Assembly: GCF_004514475.2 (NCBI RefSeq) | Contig: NZ_MYFO02000009.1 | Span: 62,001 to 126,000, forward strand | Length of the DNA stretch: 64,000 nt | Direction of reading: 5' to 3' | Source of the DNA: Paenibacillus athensensis | GTDB lineage: Bacteria > Bacillota > Bacilli > Paenibacillales > NBRC-103111 | Part shown: positions 46,653 through 55,469 of the stretch, in pieces | Layout of the letters: the number at the start of each line of letters is the position of its first letter | Position numbering within the stretch: the stretch's first letter is position 1 | Made by a program: the position numbers and the translations under genes | The notes under the pieces: generated by a model | What the model was told of the DNA's origin: nothing | Databases searched by the model: none | The model's input: only the letters and a program-made list of their open reading frames with translations

Positions 46653-47624
46653 TTACCAAATGTCCGCGGCCGCTGCTCCCCGGCGGGATCGCGCGGTCGC
46701 CTGCGCTGCCGCCGCCGGCGTCTCGCTGCGCATGCGCTGCTTGAATTCCTTGGGCGAAATTTGATTATGGCGCTTGAACAGCTTGTAAAACTGCGCCATA
46801 TTGGCGATGCCGACCTCGTAGCTCACCTCGATAATGCTCAGGTCGCCGGTAAGCAGCAGGCGCTCGGCTTTTTTGATCCGCTTGTAGTTGACGTAGTCGA
46901 CGAACGACATGCCCATCACTTTTTTGAAATACTTGATAAAGTAATGGTAGCTGAGGTTGAGCAGCTTGCAGACATCCTCCACGGCGATTTTGTCGCCAAG
47001 CTGGCGGTCGATATAGTCCAGCGCCGGACGCAGCCGGTTCAGGCCGCTTTCCTCGCCGGAGCTTTCCAGCAGGCCGCGCGAATCGTTGCGCATGAGCAGC
47101 AGCAGCAGCCGTTTGATCGCTGCGCCGATAGCCAGCTCATATCCGGGCAAACGCGTTTGAGATTCGTTGAATATTTCCATAATAAGAGCGTGGCCCTCGC
47201 TCCGGGCTGCCGTGTTTTCCTGGAAAATATAGTTGATCTGCTCCAGCGGCCGCGTCAGCTCAGAGAAGCTGTGCAGGTACGGCATCGTGCTCAGATCGAA
47301 ATGCTGGGCGAGATCAATTTGAAAAACGACGTAGCGCAGCGGTCCGGGATGATGCTTGTAGGTCCGGTGCAACTGGGAGGAGCCCAGCACGCGCACGTCG
47401 CCGGCCGACAGGACGCTGAAATCGTTTTTGGTTTGCAGCGCAAGCTCGCCTTCGATGAGCGCCAGAAACTCCACCTGCTCGTGGTAATGCCACGGCCACG
47501 GCTCGGGCAGCCCGGCCGCGGGCGCAGCGACGTTCATTTCCCAGATTTTGAGAAACAGCAGCGGGTTCTGGTACACCACTTCTTCTTTGATCGGTTCGGT
47601 TCCGGCTGCTTGCAGTGTCCGCAT
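46653..47624 (-). CDS. AraC-family regulator with N-terminal cupin domain
   Basis: 323 residues. N-terminal cupin sensor (about 35-130; PWHYHEQVEFLALIEGELAL) for a small sugar-like ligand. C-terminal AraC-type DNA-binding domain with two helix-turn-helix units (about 205-310; AVEDVCKLLNLSYHYFIKYF and IIEVSYEVGIANMAQFYKLF). ATG 47624 behind GAGGTGA. It is divergent from the ThuA-like gene and probably regulates it. Confidence 0.92.
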   Translation of the reverse strand: MRTLQAAGTEPIKEEVVYQNPLLFLKIWEMNVAAPAAGLPEPWPWHYHEQVEFLALIEGELALQTKNDFSVLSAGDVRVLGSSQLHRTYKHHPGPLRYVVFQIDLAQHFDLSTMPYLHSFSELTRPLEQINYIFQENTAARSEGHALIMEIFNESQTRLPGYELAIGAAIKRLLLLLMRNDSRGLLESSGEESGLNRLRPALDYIDRQLGDKIAVEDVCKLLNLSYHYFIKYFKKVMGMSFVDYVNYKRIKKAERLLLTGDLSIIEVSYEVGIANMAQFYKLFKRHNQISPKEFKQRMRSETPAAAAQATARSRRGAAAADIW

Positions 47625-47808
47625 GCTGAATCACCTCGTTACGAAAGCATTTTACCTATCCAGTCGAAGTATATCACGTTTTGACCTGCAGGACACTTTT
47701 GCATAAGAAGTCGGCAGGATCGGGCATAGTTTTCCCAAGCCGGGGTGCTATACTCGAAGCATGAAGCAAGAGCGACTTGCGAATCGAATATACGGAGGGA
47801 ATTACACG
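47625..47808. other. Divergent promoter region of the AraC and ThuA genes
   Basis: 184 bp, no gene. TATACT at about 47751 is a possible -10 box for the ThuA gene. CCTGCAGG near 47685 is a short palindrome. Confidence 0.4.
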
Positions 47809-48546
47809 ATGACTCAGAAGCTGCGCGTTACTGTATGGAATGAATACCGCCACGAAAAGGAAAGCGACATCGTCCGCGAGGCTTACCCGCAAGGCATTCA
47901 CACGGCGATCGGCGAAGGGCTGGGCGAGAACGTCGAGGTGGCTTACGCGACGCTGGACGATCCTGAGCACGGCTTGAGCGAGGAGCTGCTGAACCGGACC
48001 GATGTGCTGATCTGGTGGGGCCACAAGGCGCACGACGAGGTGCAGGACTATATTGTCGACCGCGTTCAGCAGCGTGTTCTGCACGGCATGGGGCTGATTG
48101 TGCTGCATTCCGGTCACTTCTCGAAGGTATTCAAGCGGCTGATGGGCACGGGCTGCGATCTGAAATGGCGCGAAGCGGACGAGAAGGAGCGCATCTGGGT
48201 TGTAGCGCCGAACCATCCGATCGTCGAGGGCGTGGGCGAATATATCGAGCTGGAGGCCGAAGAGATGTACGGCGAGCATTTTGACATCCCGGCACCGGAC
48301 GAGCTGATCATGGTCAGCTGGTTCGAAGGCGGCGAAGTGTTCCGCAGCGGCTGCACGTTCTCGCGCGGCCAAGGCAAAATCTTCTATTTCCGTCCCGGCC
48401 ACGAAACGTACCGTACGTACTATAACGAACAGATTCGCCGCGTGATCCGCAACGCCGCTCATTGGGCCGCGCCAACGACGCGCGAATATCCGAAATACGG
48501 CAATCATCAGCCGCTCGAAGCGATCAAGGGCCGCGGGCACGCCTGA
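47809..48546 (+). CDS. ThuA-domain protein (trehalose utilisation-like)
   Basis: 245 residues from ATG 47809 behind GGAGGG; a longer frame to 47761 lacks a ribosome-binding site. It has a ThuA-type glutamine-amidotransferase-like fold: [45 protein letters not shown] and [11 protein letters not shown]. Members occur in sugar-use loci and may act on keto-sugars; the precise reaction is unknown. The divergent AraC regulator supports a carbohydrate role. Confidence 0.9.
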   Translation: MTQKLRVTVWNEYRHEKESDIVREAYPQGIHTAIGEGLGENVEVAYATLDDPEHGLSEELLNRTDVLIWWGHKAHDEVQDYIVDRVQQRVLHGMGLIVLHSGHFSKVFKRLMGTGCDLKWREADEKERIWVVAPNHPIVEGVGEYIELEAEEMYGEHFDIPAPDELIMVSWFEGGEVFRSGCTFSRGQGKIFYFRPGHETYRTYYNEQIRRVIRNAAHWAAPTTREYPKYGNHQPLEAIKGRGHA

Positions 48547-48562
48547 TTAGTCCGCTTTGCCG

Positions 48563-48605
48563 AAAACGCCTGTCTCCGCCAAGCCGGAGGCGGGCGTTTT
48601 TTTTG
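48563..48605 (+). terminator. Terminator after the ThuA gene
   Basis: AAAACGCC pairs with GGCGTTTT with an inner CTCCG / CGGAG stem, followed by a T-run. Confidence 0.9.
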
Positions 48606-48757
48606 CGCGCTGCGCCGCTTCCCGCGCCTGCGGGAGCCAAGCGCTTTCGGCGGCTTGCGGCTCTATTTTCCCCTATCGGCTGGAGTTTACATTTATAGTA
48701 GTTTGATGTAGTATGATTTTGGTTCGCAAACCATAGATGGGAGACATTCAACCGGTC

Positions 48758-49891
48758 ATGAAAGCTGCGAAATACGTCGTGCTATATGTGCTGCTGCTGC
48801 AATTTTTAATTCCCTACCTCGTACCCGCCGATGTGCTGTACGGCTATCGGATCAACTATCCGATTTTTCAAAACAACGTTAATAACTATGATGTCGTGCT
48901 CCAGCAGATCAAGATGGAAATCGACCGCGACAAGCTCAAGGATTATGTGATCATTCTCGGCGACTCGGTCGCGTTCAGCTCCCCGGGCGATTCGCAGAAT
49001 GCGATCAACAAATATATGGAGGATTTTGCCCTGCCGTCGTCCAAGCCGCCCGTCCGCATCTTTAATCTTTCGATGCCGGCGATGCAGACCGGGGATTTGT
49101 ACACGCTGCTGCTGATGCTGGACGAGTTCGGCATCTCGACCGACAATTTGATGCTAAATGTGCGCTATTCCGGCTTCACGGCGCGCAATCCCGATCCGCC
49201 GGCCGTCTTTTGGCTGGCCGATTCGCTGCAGCGGCTGGACAAGCCGAGCTTCGAGCGGGTCAAGAACCAGTTGGAGATTAACGGCAAATACAAGGAGCAG
49301 CCGAACTGGGTGCTGAAGCTGCATCCGTTTTTGGCCAATCATGTGCTGACGCACGTGTCGCTGTTCCGCTACAAGGACGTTATGCTCCAGGAGGGCAAGC
49401 TGCTGTATGCGCGTTATGTCAAAGGCGAGAAGGAGCAGTCCGATGCCATCGGGGATCCGCGGAGCTGGCGGGAGAAGGAAGGGCTGCGCGGCTTCCTGGA
49501 GAAGCCGGAGTACCTGAACGGGTTTAATCCGCAGCCGTTTGATATGAGCGAAAACAATCCGGACGTCTACTTCTGGGACCGGATCATCGACCACCAGCAG
49601 GGGACCAAGACGCTGGTCTTCCTGACGGGCGTGAACGAGGAACTGATGAAGCCGGAGTTCGACAAGCCGGGCTACGCGGCCAATTTGCGCGCGATCGACG
49701 CGTTTTTTGCCGCCAAGCCGGTTGGCTATGTGAATCTGCAGGGCCGTATTGACGAGAAGCTGTTTACCGACCACACCCATTACACGGGCGAGGGCTATAA
49801 GGAGCTGGCCAAGCTCGTGTGGGATAAGTGGCAAAGCATGGACCGGACCTCTTCGGGATCAGGCGAAGCAAGCTCGAAGGAGGCGAAATAG
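48758..49891 (+). CDS. SGNH-hydrolase-like exported protein, partner of MBOAT
   Basis: 377 residues from ATG 48758; ATG 48737 is possible. One N-terminal helix (about 5-22) anchors it to the membrane. Outside lies an SGNH/DltD-like fold with the Ser in IILGDSVAFSS (about residue 69) and the Asp/His pair in DHTHYTGEGYKEL near the end. Such proteins move acyl groups on to extracellular polymers together with an MBOAT. The MBOAT gene begins directly after its stop codon. The polymer is unknown. Confidence 0.8.
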   Translation: MKAAKYVVLYVLLLQFLIPYLVPADVLYGYRINYPIFQNNVNNYDVVLQQIKMEIDRDKLKDYVIILGDSVAFSSPGDSQNAINKYMEDFALPSSKPPVRIFNLSMPAMQTGDLYTLLLMLDEFGISTDNLMLNVRYSGFTARNPDPPAVFWLADSLQRLDKPSFERVKNQLEINGKYKEQPNWVLKLHPFLANHVLTHVSLFRYKDVMLQEGKLLYARYVKGEKEQSDAIGDPRSWREKEGLRGFLEKPEYLNGFNPQPFDMSENNPDVYFWDRIIDHQQGTKTLVFLTGVNEELMKPEFDKPGYAANLRAIDAFFAAKPVGYVNLQGRIDEKLFTDHTHYTGEGYKELAKLVWDKWQSMDRTSSGSGEASSKEAK

Positions 49892-51313
49892 ATGCTGTTC
49901 CACACACCGGAGTTTTTTGTGCTGCTGACGGTCATTCTGATTTTGTATTACGCGATGCCCAAATCGCGGATTGTCATTATGGCGCTGGCGAACGCCGTGT
50001 TTTATGCGGCAACGGGAGCGGCGTATTTCGTGCTTTTTTTCGGGATCGTTTCGCTGGTGTACGCGCTGTCGCGGCAATTGCATAGCAAGTACGGCAAGCT
50101 GGTGTACGGCCTTTCGCTGGTCATCGTCATCGGCAACCTGGCGTTTTTCAAATATTCGTTATTTGCGCTGCATAATGTCGAGCGGGCGCTGGGCATCCAG
50201 TGGCTGGCGATGGACTCCTTTCTGGCGAAGGTGGCGCTGCCGATCGGCATTTCCTTTTACACGTTCCAGTTGATCGCGTATCTGGTCGATGTGCGCAAGG
50301 GCAAGCTGCAGCCCAGCCGCTCGTGGATTGAGTTCTGGGTGTTCATCTCGTATTTCGCCCATTCGCTGGCCGGACCGATTTTGCGGGGAAGCGATTTTCT
50401 GCCGCAGCTTGAGCGTGTGGCCGAAATCCGCTTCTCGCCGTCGCGCTTCAAGCTGGGCCTGGCTTATCTGTGTATGGGTCTGGTCAAAAAAGTCGTGCTG
50501 GCCGACTGGATCACGCCTTATGCCGACAGCTTCTTCGCCAAAGGCGCGGCGATGAGCGGCGGCGAAGCTTGGGTCGCGGCGTATTTGTTCGCGTTCCAGA
50601 TCTATTTCGATTTCTCCGCGTACAGCGAGATGGCGGTCGGTATCGGCTATATGATGGGCGTGCGCCTCGATCTGAACTTCAAGACGCCATATTTGAGCGG
50701 CAGCGCAACCGAATTCTGGCGGCGCTGGCATATCACGCTGTCGAGCTGGATTCGCGATTACATCTACATTCCGCTGGGCGGCTCGCGCAAGGGAGAAATC
50801 CGCCAATACGCCAACCTCGTCGCGGCGATGGCTATTTCGGGGCTGTGGCATGGCGCGGCGTGGACGTTCGTCGTGTGGGGGCTGTTTCACGGCGGCTTGC
50901 AGGTTGCCCATAAAATGTACACCGGCCTGCTCGGCAAGCTGGGACTCGGCAAGCTGCCGGAATTCCGCTTATACCGCTGGCTGACGATTGCGGTGTTCTT
51001 TCACCTCGTCTGCATCAGCTGGGTGCTGTTCCGCGTAGAGGGCATTCGCACGGCCTTGCATCTGATCAAAAAAATGCTGCTGCTGCCGCAGCTCAGTTTT
51101 GCCGGCTTGGCGCCGTATCTGGCCGTTGCCGCGGGACTGTTCCTGCTCCATATCGCGGAATACAACGTGCGCAAGCGCGCAGGGACGATTTCAATTTACT
51201 GGCACCGCTACGTACCGGCTTTTCTGCGCGGCGCGGTGTACACGGCGTTTATCGTCGCGGTCATTCTGATGATGAAATCAGGTCAAAACAATTTTATTTA
51301 TTTCAAATTTTAA
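49892..51313 (+). CDS. MBOAT-family O-acyltransferase (AlgI/DltB-like)
   Basis: 473 residues with about eleven to twelve membrane helices. Conserved FKTPYLSGSATEFWRRWHIT and the catalytic His in LWHGAAWTFVVWGLFHG (about residue 315) identify the family. It passes acyl groups from a cytoplasmic donor across the membrane to the SGNH partner, which then acetylates a surface polysaccharide or wall polymer. The stop/start junction with the upstream gene (TAGATG) shows one operon. Confidence 0.93.
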   Translation: MLFHTPEFFVLLTVILILYYAMPKSRIVIMALANAVFYAATGAAYFVLFFGIVSLVYALSRQLHSKYGKLVYGLSLVIVIGNLAFFKYSLFALHNVERALGIQWLAMDSFLAKVALPIGISFYTFQLIAYLVDVRKGKLQPSRSWIEFWVFISYFAHSLAGPILRGSDFLPQLERVAEIRFSPSRFKLGLAYLCMGLVKKVVLADWITPYADSFFAKGAAMSGGEAWVAAYLFAFQIYFDFSAYSEMAVGIGYMMGVRLDLNFKTPYLSGSATEFWRRWHITLSSWIRDYIYIPLGGSRKGEIRQYANLVAAMAISGLWHGAAWTFVVWGLFHGGLQVAHKMYTGLLGKLGLGKLPEFRLYRWLTIAVFFHLVCISWVLFRVEGIRTALHLIKKMLLLPQLSFAGLAPYLAVAAGLFLLHIAEYNVRKRAGTISIYWHRYVPAFLRGAVYTAFIVAVILMMKSGQNNFIYFKF

Positions 51314-51487
51314 AAGTCCGGTGAAAAACCAGTGTCCTCCGGTCGATAGCGGTTTCCACTCGCTGTTGTAGCCGAATTTTTCGATGGAATGACCCCGTTT
51401 GGGGTGAAAATCCGTCTACAAAGGCGACCGCTGACGCTGTTCCAACTCCCTATCGACTCTCCGGCCACTTTTTCACCAGACTTCTAA
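51314..51487. repeat. 174-bp imperfect palindrome, possible mobile-element relic (MITE-like)
   Basis: The two ends are inverted copies: AAGTCCGGTGAAAAA at 51316 and, reversed, AAGTCTGGTGAAAAA at the right end (to about 51487). Inside, CGATAG / CTATCG and TTGTAGCCGAATTTT / TTGTAGACGGATTTT also pair, and the centre is ACCCC-GTTT-GGGGT. The whole stretch can fold as one long cruciform. It contains no gene. Confidence 0.6.
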
Positions 51488-51497
51488 AACGATAGTA

Positions 51498-51523
51498 AGC
51501 AGCCGGCGCCGGCTGCTTTTTTT
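51498..51523 (+). terminator. Terminator downstream of the MBOAT operon
   Basis: A perfect 20-bp palindrome from AGCAGCCGGC to GCCGGCTGCT followed by a T-run. Confidence 0.9.
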
Positions 51524-51614
51524 CTCGTCGTCGCTCACGCAACCTTCGCCTGCTCCTGCGCGTCTATATCATTCGATAGACGATCTACATAGGCACAGAG
51601 AGGAAGAATCGGGA

Positions 51615-53369
51615 GTGAAGAGCAAGCTAATCAAATGGATATCGACCGCGGCGCTGGGCTCCGCGCTGCTGGCCGGGACGCTGCCTGTCACGGCGGCGGG
51701 AGCTGCCGGCAGCTACGCCCACGTTCTGGTATATGCGGAACGCACGACGGCGTTTATTGGCGACCGCAAGGTGGAGATGAGTCTGCCGGCGACCTTGTTA
51801 AAGGGCCGGATGTACGCGACCGCCGAATTTCTCGGCGAAGCGTTCGGATTTCCTGTCGTTTGGGACCCGGCGACCGGCAGGGTAACGATGCAGCTGCCCG
51901 GCCATACGCTGGTCCTCGATGCAGTTGGTCGTACGATCGAAGCTGACGGAACGGCTGTGCCGTTTGATTCGGCAGCCGCCGTGGTGCGCGGCCAGCTGCT
52001 GGTTCGCGTGACGTGGATTGCCGATTATCTGGGTGCGACCTATGCGTACAATGACGAGCTGCGCAAGCTGGAGCTGGTTCCGGGCAAAGCGGCGCTTGGG
52101 GAAGCCCATACGAAGCCGGTGGCCAAATTCGCATTGTCCAAGCCGGTTTACCGGATCGGCGAGCCGATCGTATACAGCGATTTGAGCTACGATCCCCAAG
52201 GGGGCAGCATCACTTATTTGTCGTGGACAGGCAAGCAGGAGGCGTTCTTCAAAGCCGGGCAATATCCCGTCTCGCTTGTGGCGACCAATCAGAGCGGAGA
52301 GCGCAGCGCTCCCTACACCGCGACCGTAACGGTCGAGGACAAAATCTACATGTCCGAATTTGAGTATCCGTTTTATTTCAAGCCGGTTGGCGAAACAATT
52401 CCGACGGACTGGTCGTACATCTGGAACAACTTCGACAACATTCCCGTGCTGCCCAAGACCGTCACGCAGGATACGAGCCGCAAGCTGCTGGTCAGCGACA
52501 GCCCGGAGGAGTTTACGGAGCAAGGCGTGCTGTATCGCGATGTGATCAACGGAAAAGCGCGGCTGTATGCCGATCACATCAATGCCAGCGGCAAGCCGAT
52601 GACGTTTGCGATTGTCGCCAAAAACAACGAAGACCAGCCGGTCAAGCTGGTCACTACGGGCAAAGGCGAGGTGTGGCCGTCAATTTACGCCCTGCTGCTG
52701 GGCAGCGAAGCGTCGGTCGATTTCCTGCGCAGCCGGGGAACGCTAAACGAAACGGTGACGGTGCCGCCGCACCAGACGATCGTGTATCGGCAAATGCCGG
52801 TTTTTTACCCGAATCAGGGTACGAACGTCATTTACGATGTCGAAACCGACGGCGAGCTGGAGATGTCGTTTGTCGCGGTCGACAAGCTGAACGCCTATAC
52901 GCTGGGCACGCTGCCTGACCTCAGCTCGCCCAAGCATGTGCGCGGCACGTTTCCGTTGTCCAGCGTCAGCTGGGACATGGAAGCGAACGGCTTTACCAAG
53001 CCGGTGAAAATCGTGATCGGCGACGGCAAGACAAGCGATCCGTTCCTGCCGGGCTTCGATGCGATGCGCGGCAAGGAGACGAGCAACTTCGGCAATTGGG
53101 GCGTCGACTATAAGCTGCATCTGAACCGTCCGCGTGCCATGACGCTGATGCTTGTTGCCAAAGGCGGCTACTTCAAGGGGCCGCTGCGCATCAACGGCGC
53201 GATGCGCGTTGTGCCGCAATCCGGCTTGCTGACGGCGTTTGGCGGCATGCAAATTCTCGCCCGCACCAACGGCACCGAGGAGGCGCTGGATATCGAGTTC
53301 ACGCCGCCGGCCGGCTCCTCGTTCCCGATTGATCTGGTCATGTATCCGCTGTCTGCGCTGCCGGAATAG
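51615..53369 (+). CDS. Exported protein with copper-amine-oxidase-type stalk domain
   Basis: 584 residues starting at GTG 51615. Signal peptide about 1-28 (ends TAAGAAG). Residues about 30-160 are a Cu_amine_oxidN1-type domain, common in wall proteins of Paenibacillus: VEMSLPATLLKGRMYATAEF and LLVRVTWIADYLGATYAY. Residues about 168-240 are PKD-like (FKAGQYPVSLVATNQSG). The C-terminal half (about 245-584) is beta-rich and not recognised, with no catalytic motif. It follows the SGNH/MBOAT pair but has its own upstream terminator. Likely a cell-envelope structural or polymer-binding protein. Confidence 0.75.
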   Translation: MKSKLIKWISTAALGSALLAGTLPVTAAGAAGSYAHVLVYAERTTAFIGDRKVEMSLPATLLKGRMYATAEFLGEAFGFPVVWDPATGRVTMQLPGHTLVLDAVGRTIEADGTAVPFDSAAAVVRGQLLVRVTWIADYLGATYAYNDELRKLELVPGKAALGEAHTKPVAKFALSKPVYRIGEPIVYSDLSYDPQGGSITYLSWTGKQEAFFKAGQYPVSLVATNQSGERSAPYTATVTVEDKIYMSEFEYPFYFKPVGETIPTDWSYIWNNFDNIPVLPKTVTQDTSRKLLVSDSPEEFTEQGVLYRDVINGKARLYADHINASGKPMTFAIVAKNNEDQPVKLVTTGKGEVWPSIYALLLGSEASVDFLRSRGTLNETVTVPPHQTIVYRQMPVFYPNQGTNVIYDVETDGELEMSFVAVDKLNAYTLGTLPDLSSPKHVRGTFPLSSVSWDMEANGFTKPVKIVIGDGKTSDPFLPGFDAMRGKETSNFGNWGVDYKLHLNRPRAMTLMLVAKGGYFKGPLRINGAMRVVPQSGLLTAFGGMQILARTNGTEEALDIEFTPPAGSSFPIDLVMYPLSALPE

Positions 53370-53470
53370 TCGGCGGCCGCGGACTGGCCAGATTGCTGCT
53401 CAAGAACGATGGTTAAGCGAAGCGATGGTGCGCCGCTCCCGTACGGAGCGGGCTCTCAGCCCCCTGGGCG

Positions 53471-53501
53471 AGCGGCCCGCCCGCGCGGCGGGCGGCTTTT
53501 T
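53471..53501 (+). terminator. Terminator after the stalk-domain gene
   Basis: GCGGCCCGCC and GGCGGGCGGC pair across five bases, followed by TTTTT. Confidence 0.8.
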
Positions 53502-53802
53502 GCTATAATCGGCGATCATAGCGGATGAACGGGGAAGGCGGGGCCTGGTGCAAAAAAAACGCCTCGGCCGGAACGAGCTGCGTCATATGCGCGGCGCGAG
53601 ATTCATATATTTTAAAATCGGGGAACGCAACTCTAGCTTTCTGTCTTCCTTTTATTGTAAAATGGTAGAGGGGGTGGAGCCGGACAAGGCACATCTCTGC
53701 CACATTGATTACTTTTGTAAAATATAATGGTAACAATAATAATGATGATCGGAGTGGGGATGGCTTTGCCGTTCTCTCGAACGACGATCAAAGGAGGCTG
53801 TT
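53502..53802. other. Intergenic region before the FkbM methyltransferase
   Basis: About 300 bp. A 47-codon frame from ATG 53524 lacks a ribosome-binding site and family features. TATAAT at 53723-53728 is a possible -10 box without a good -35. Confidence 0.4.
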
Positions 53803-54621
53803 ATGGCAATCAGCGAACTGAGATGGCTGCGAAGACTGGTGCTGCCTGCCTTGAAGCGCTTTGGGCCCGGCGATATGACGATTGCGCATCACTATACGAA
53901 GGAGCCGCTGCGGCTGCACGGATTCCGGCACAAGGGTTATTGGTACTACGGCAAAAAGCGCGAGCGCGAGACGATGGCCGGCTTTGCCCGGCTGATCCGG
54001 CCCGGCGATACGGTGGTAGAGGTAGGGGGCCATATCGGCTACATGAGCTTGTATTTTGCAAGGCTGGCCGGTCACACAGGCTGCGTGCACGTGTTTGAGC
54101 CCGGGCCGAACAATTGGCCGTACATCGCCGGCAATGTCGCCGGCAAGCGCAACATCGTGCTGGACCGGCGCGGCGTCGGCAGCGCGTGCGGAGCATTGAC
54201 GCTGTATCTGGACGATTTGACGGGGCAAAATAATTCGTTTGTTCCGCATTTCGAAGGGTTCGCAGCGAATTGCCGCAACGCCTATGTTGGGCAGCCGCCC
54301 GTCGAAGAGGCCCGGGTCGAGGTAGTGACGCTGGATGCGTATGCGGAAGCCGCCGGCGTGCGCCCGGATTTCATCAAGATCGACGTCGAGGGCTTTGAGC
54401 TGGAGGTCGCGCGCGGCATGACCGGACTGCTGGAGCGGGACAAGCCGGCGCTGATGATCGAGGTTCAGCGGGACCGCGAGAAGCTGTGGGAGCTGCTGGC
54501 GGCCCGCGGCTACCGGGCGTTTCGCGCCGATTTCTCGCCGGTGCGCACGCCGGAGGAACTGGAGCTGAACACCTTTTTCCTGCATCCCGAGTCGCGGCAG
54601 GCGCAAGCGCTTATCTGGTGA
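53803..54621 (+). CDS. FkbM-family SAM-dependent methyltransferase
   Basis: 272 residues. SAM-binding motif I is DTVVEVGGHIGYMSLYFA (about residues 68-86), followed by VHVFEPGPNNWPYI and the family block PDFIKIDVEGFELEVARGM. Such enzymes O-methylate sugars in surface glycans or natural products. ATG 53803 behind AAGGAGG. The gene overlaps the end of the convergent DUF2652 gene by 11 bp. Possibly it modifies surface polysaccharide. Confidence 0.9.
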   Translation: MAISELRWLRRLVLPALKRFGPGDMTIAHHYTKEPLRLHGFRHKGYWYYGKKRERETMAGFARLIRPGDTVVEVGGHIGYMSLYFARLAGHTGCVHVFEPGPNNWPYIAGNVAGKRNIVLDRRGVGSACGALTLYLDDLTGQNNSFVPHFEGFAANCRNAYVGQPPVEEARVEVVTLDAYAEAAGVRPDFIKIDVEGFELEVARGMTGLLERDKPALMIEVQRDREKLWELLAARGYRAFRADFSPVRTPEELELNTFFLHPESRQAQALIW

Positions 54622-55327
54622 AAAACGTGCGGATGGAAAACCAGATTTTTTGCGCTTCATTTTTCCATCTGTAATACGAGCTGCCGTAAGGGGAATTCGT
54701 CCCTGCGGCGCTGGACGGCTTCCCGCCGTCGGGTTCTCCCGACGGATAGCAGATCAGCACCGGCACCTCGCCGAGCGGCTCGACCGTCTCGCGGCCCGGA
54801 TGCAGCGTAATTGCCGGGTCCAGCTCCACCTGCCGCCGGCCTTCCTCGGTAAACAGCATGTATTCGTCGGCCGGCACCGAATTTTTCAGCAGCTTATGCA
54901 CGAGAATGACGTCCACCCCAGACAGCTCCCGGAACGCCCCGATTTGATAGCTCAGCACAACCCCGCTGTGCACGATGACCTTGAGCTTCAGCTTGCCGAC
55001 ATTGCTGCAGGCGCTGCAGCCGCACATGTTGGAGTCCGCATATTCCCGTACTTTTTCCCCGAACGCTGCAAAAAACGCAAACAGCCGCTCGCCGATCGTC
55101 CGCTGCGCTTCCTGCCAGCTCTGCGGATCGTCGTGACGGAACGCATACAGAAATACAGCATCCCCCTCCAGCTTCGCCACCTCCAGCGGCAGCTCGATCC
55201 GGCTGAGAATCGTTTGCGTCAAACCGGTAATAATCATTTGGCTGTGGGCCAGCGATTGCCGGTTCGACAGCATAAATTGCGTGTATCCGCTAATATCCGC
55301 GATGACGAGCAGCGCACTTTTCTCCAT
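54611..55327 (-). CDS. DUF2652 protein, nucleotide-cyclase-like fold
   Basis: 238 residues from ATG 55327 behind AAGGGGGA; the open frame extends to 55399. The N-terminus ALLVIADISGYTQFML and LEVAKLEGDAVFLYAF are like the metal-binding strands of class III nucleotide cyclases, which is the pattern of DUF2652. The dimer-interface and purine-selective residues are not clear, so it may be a catalytically inactive relative. A Cys-rich loop (CGCSAC) may bind metal. It is divergent from the contractile-injection ATPase gene. Confidence 0.78.
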   Translation of the reverse strand: MEKSALLVIADISGYTQFMLSNRQSLAHSQMIITGLTQTILSRIELPLEVAKLEGDAVFLYAFRHDDPQSWQEAQRTIGERLFAFFAAFGEKVREYADSNMCGCSACSNVGKLKLKVIVHSGVVLSYQIGAFRELSGVDVILVHKLLKNSVPADEYMLFTEEGRRQVELDPAITLHPGRETVEPLGEVPVLICYPSGEPDGGKPSSAAGTNSPYGSSYYRWKNEAQKIWFSIRTFFTR

Positions 55328-55469
55328 GATTGTCGAATCCCCCTTCATTCCTGACGAGTCCTTACCGATATTGTAGAAATAGAAGGCTCTTTTTGACAAG
55401 AGGCGCGCCGGATGCAGGGCTTTCCCAAGGGAGCCTGCGCGCCGAAAGCGTCCGTGACGGGGGAGGATT

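Noticed and set aside
53524-53667. A 47-codon frame before the FkbM gene
   Set aside because: No ribosome-binding site and no recognisable features.
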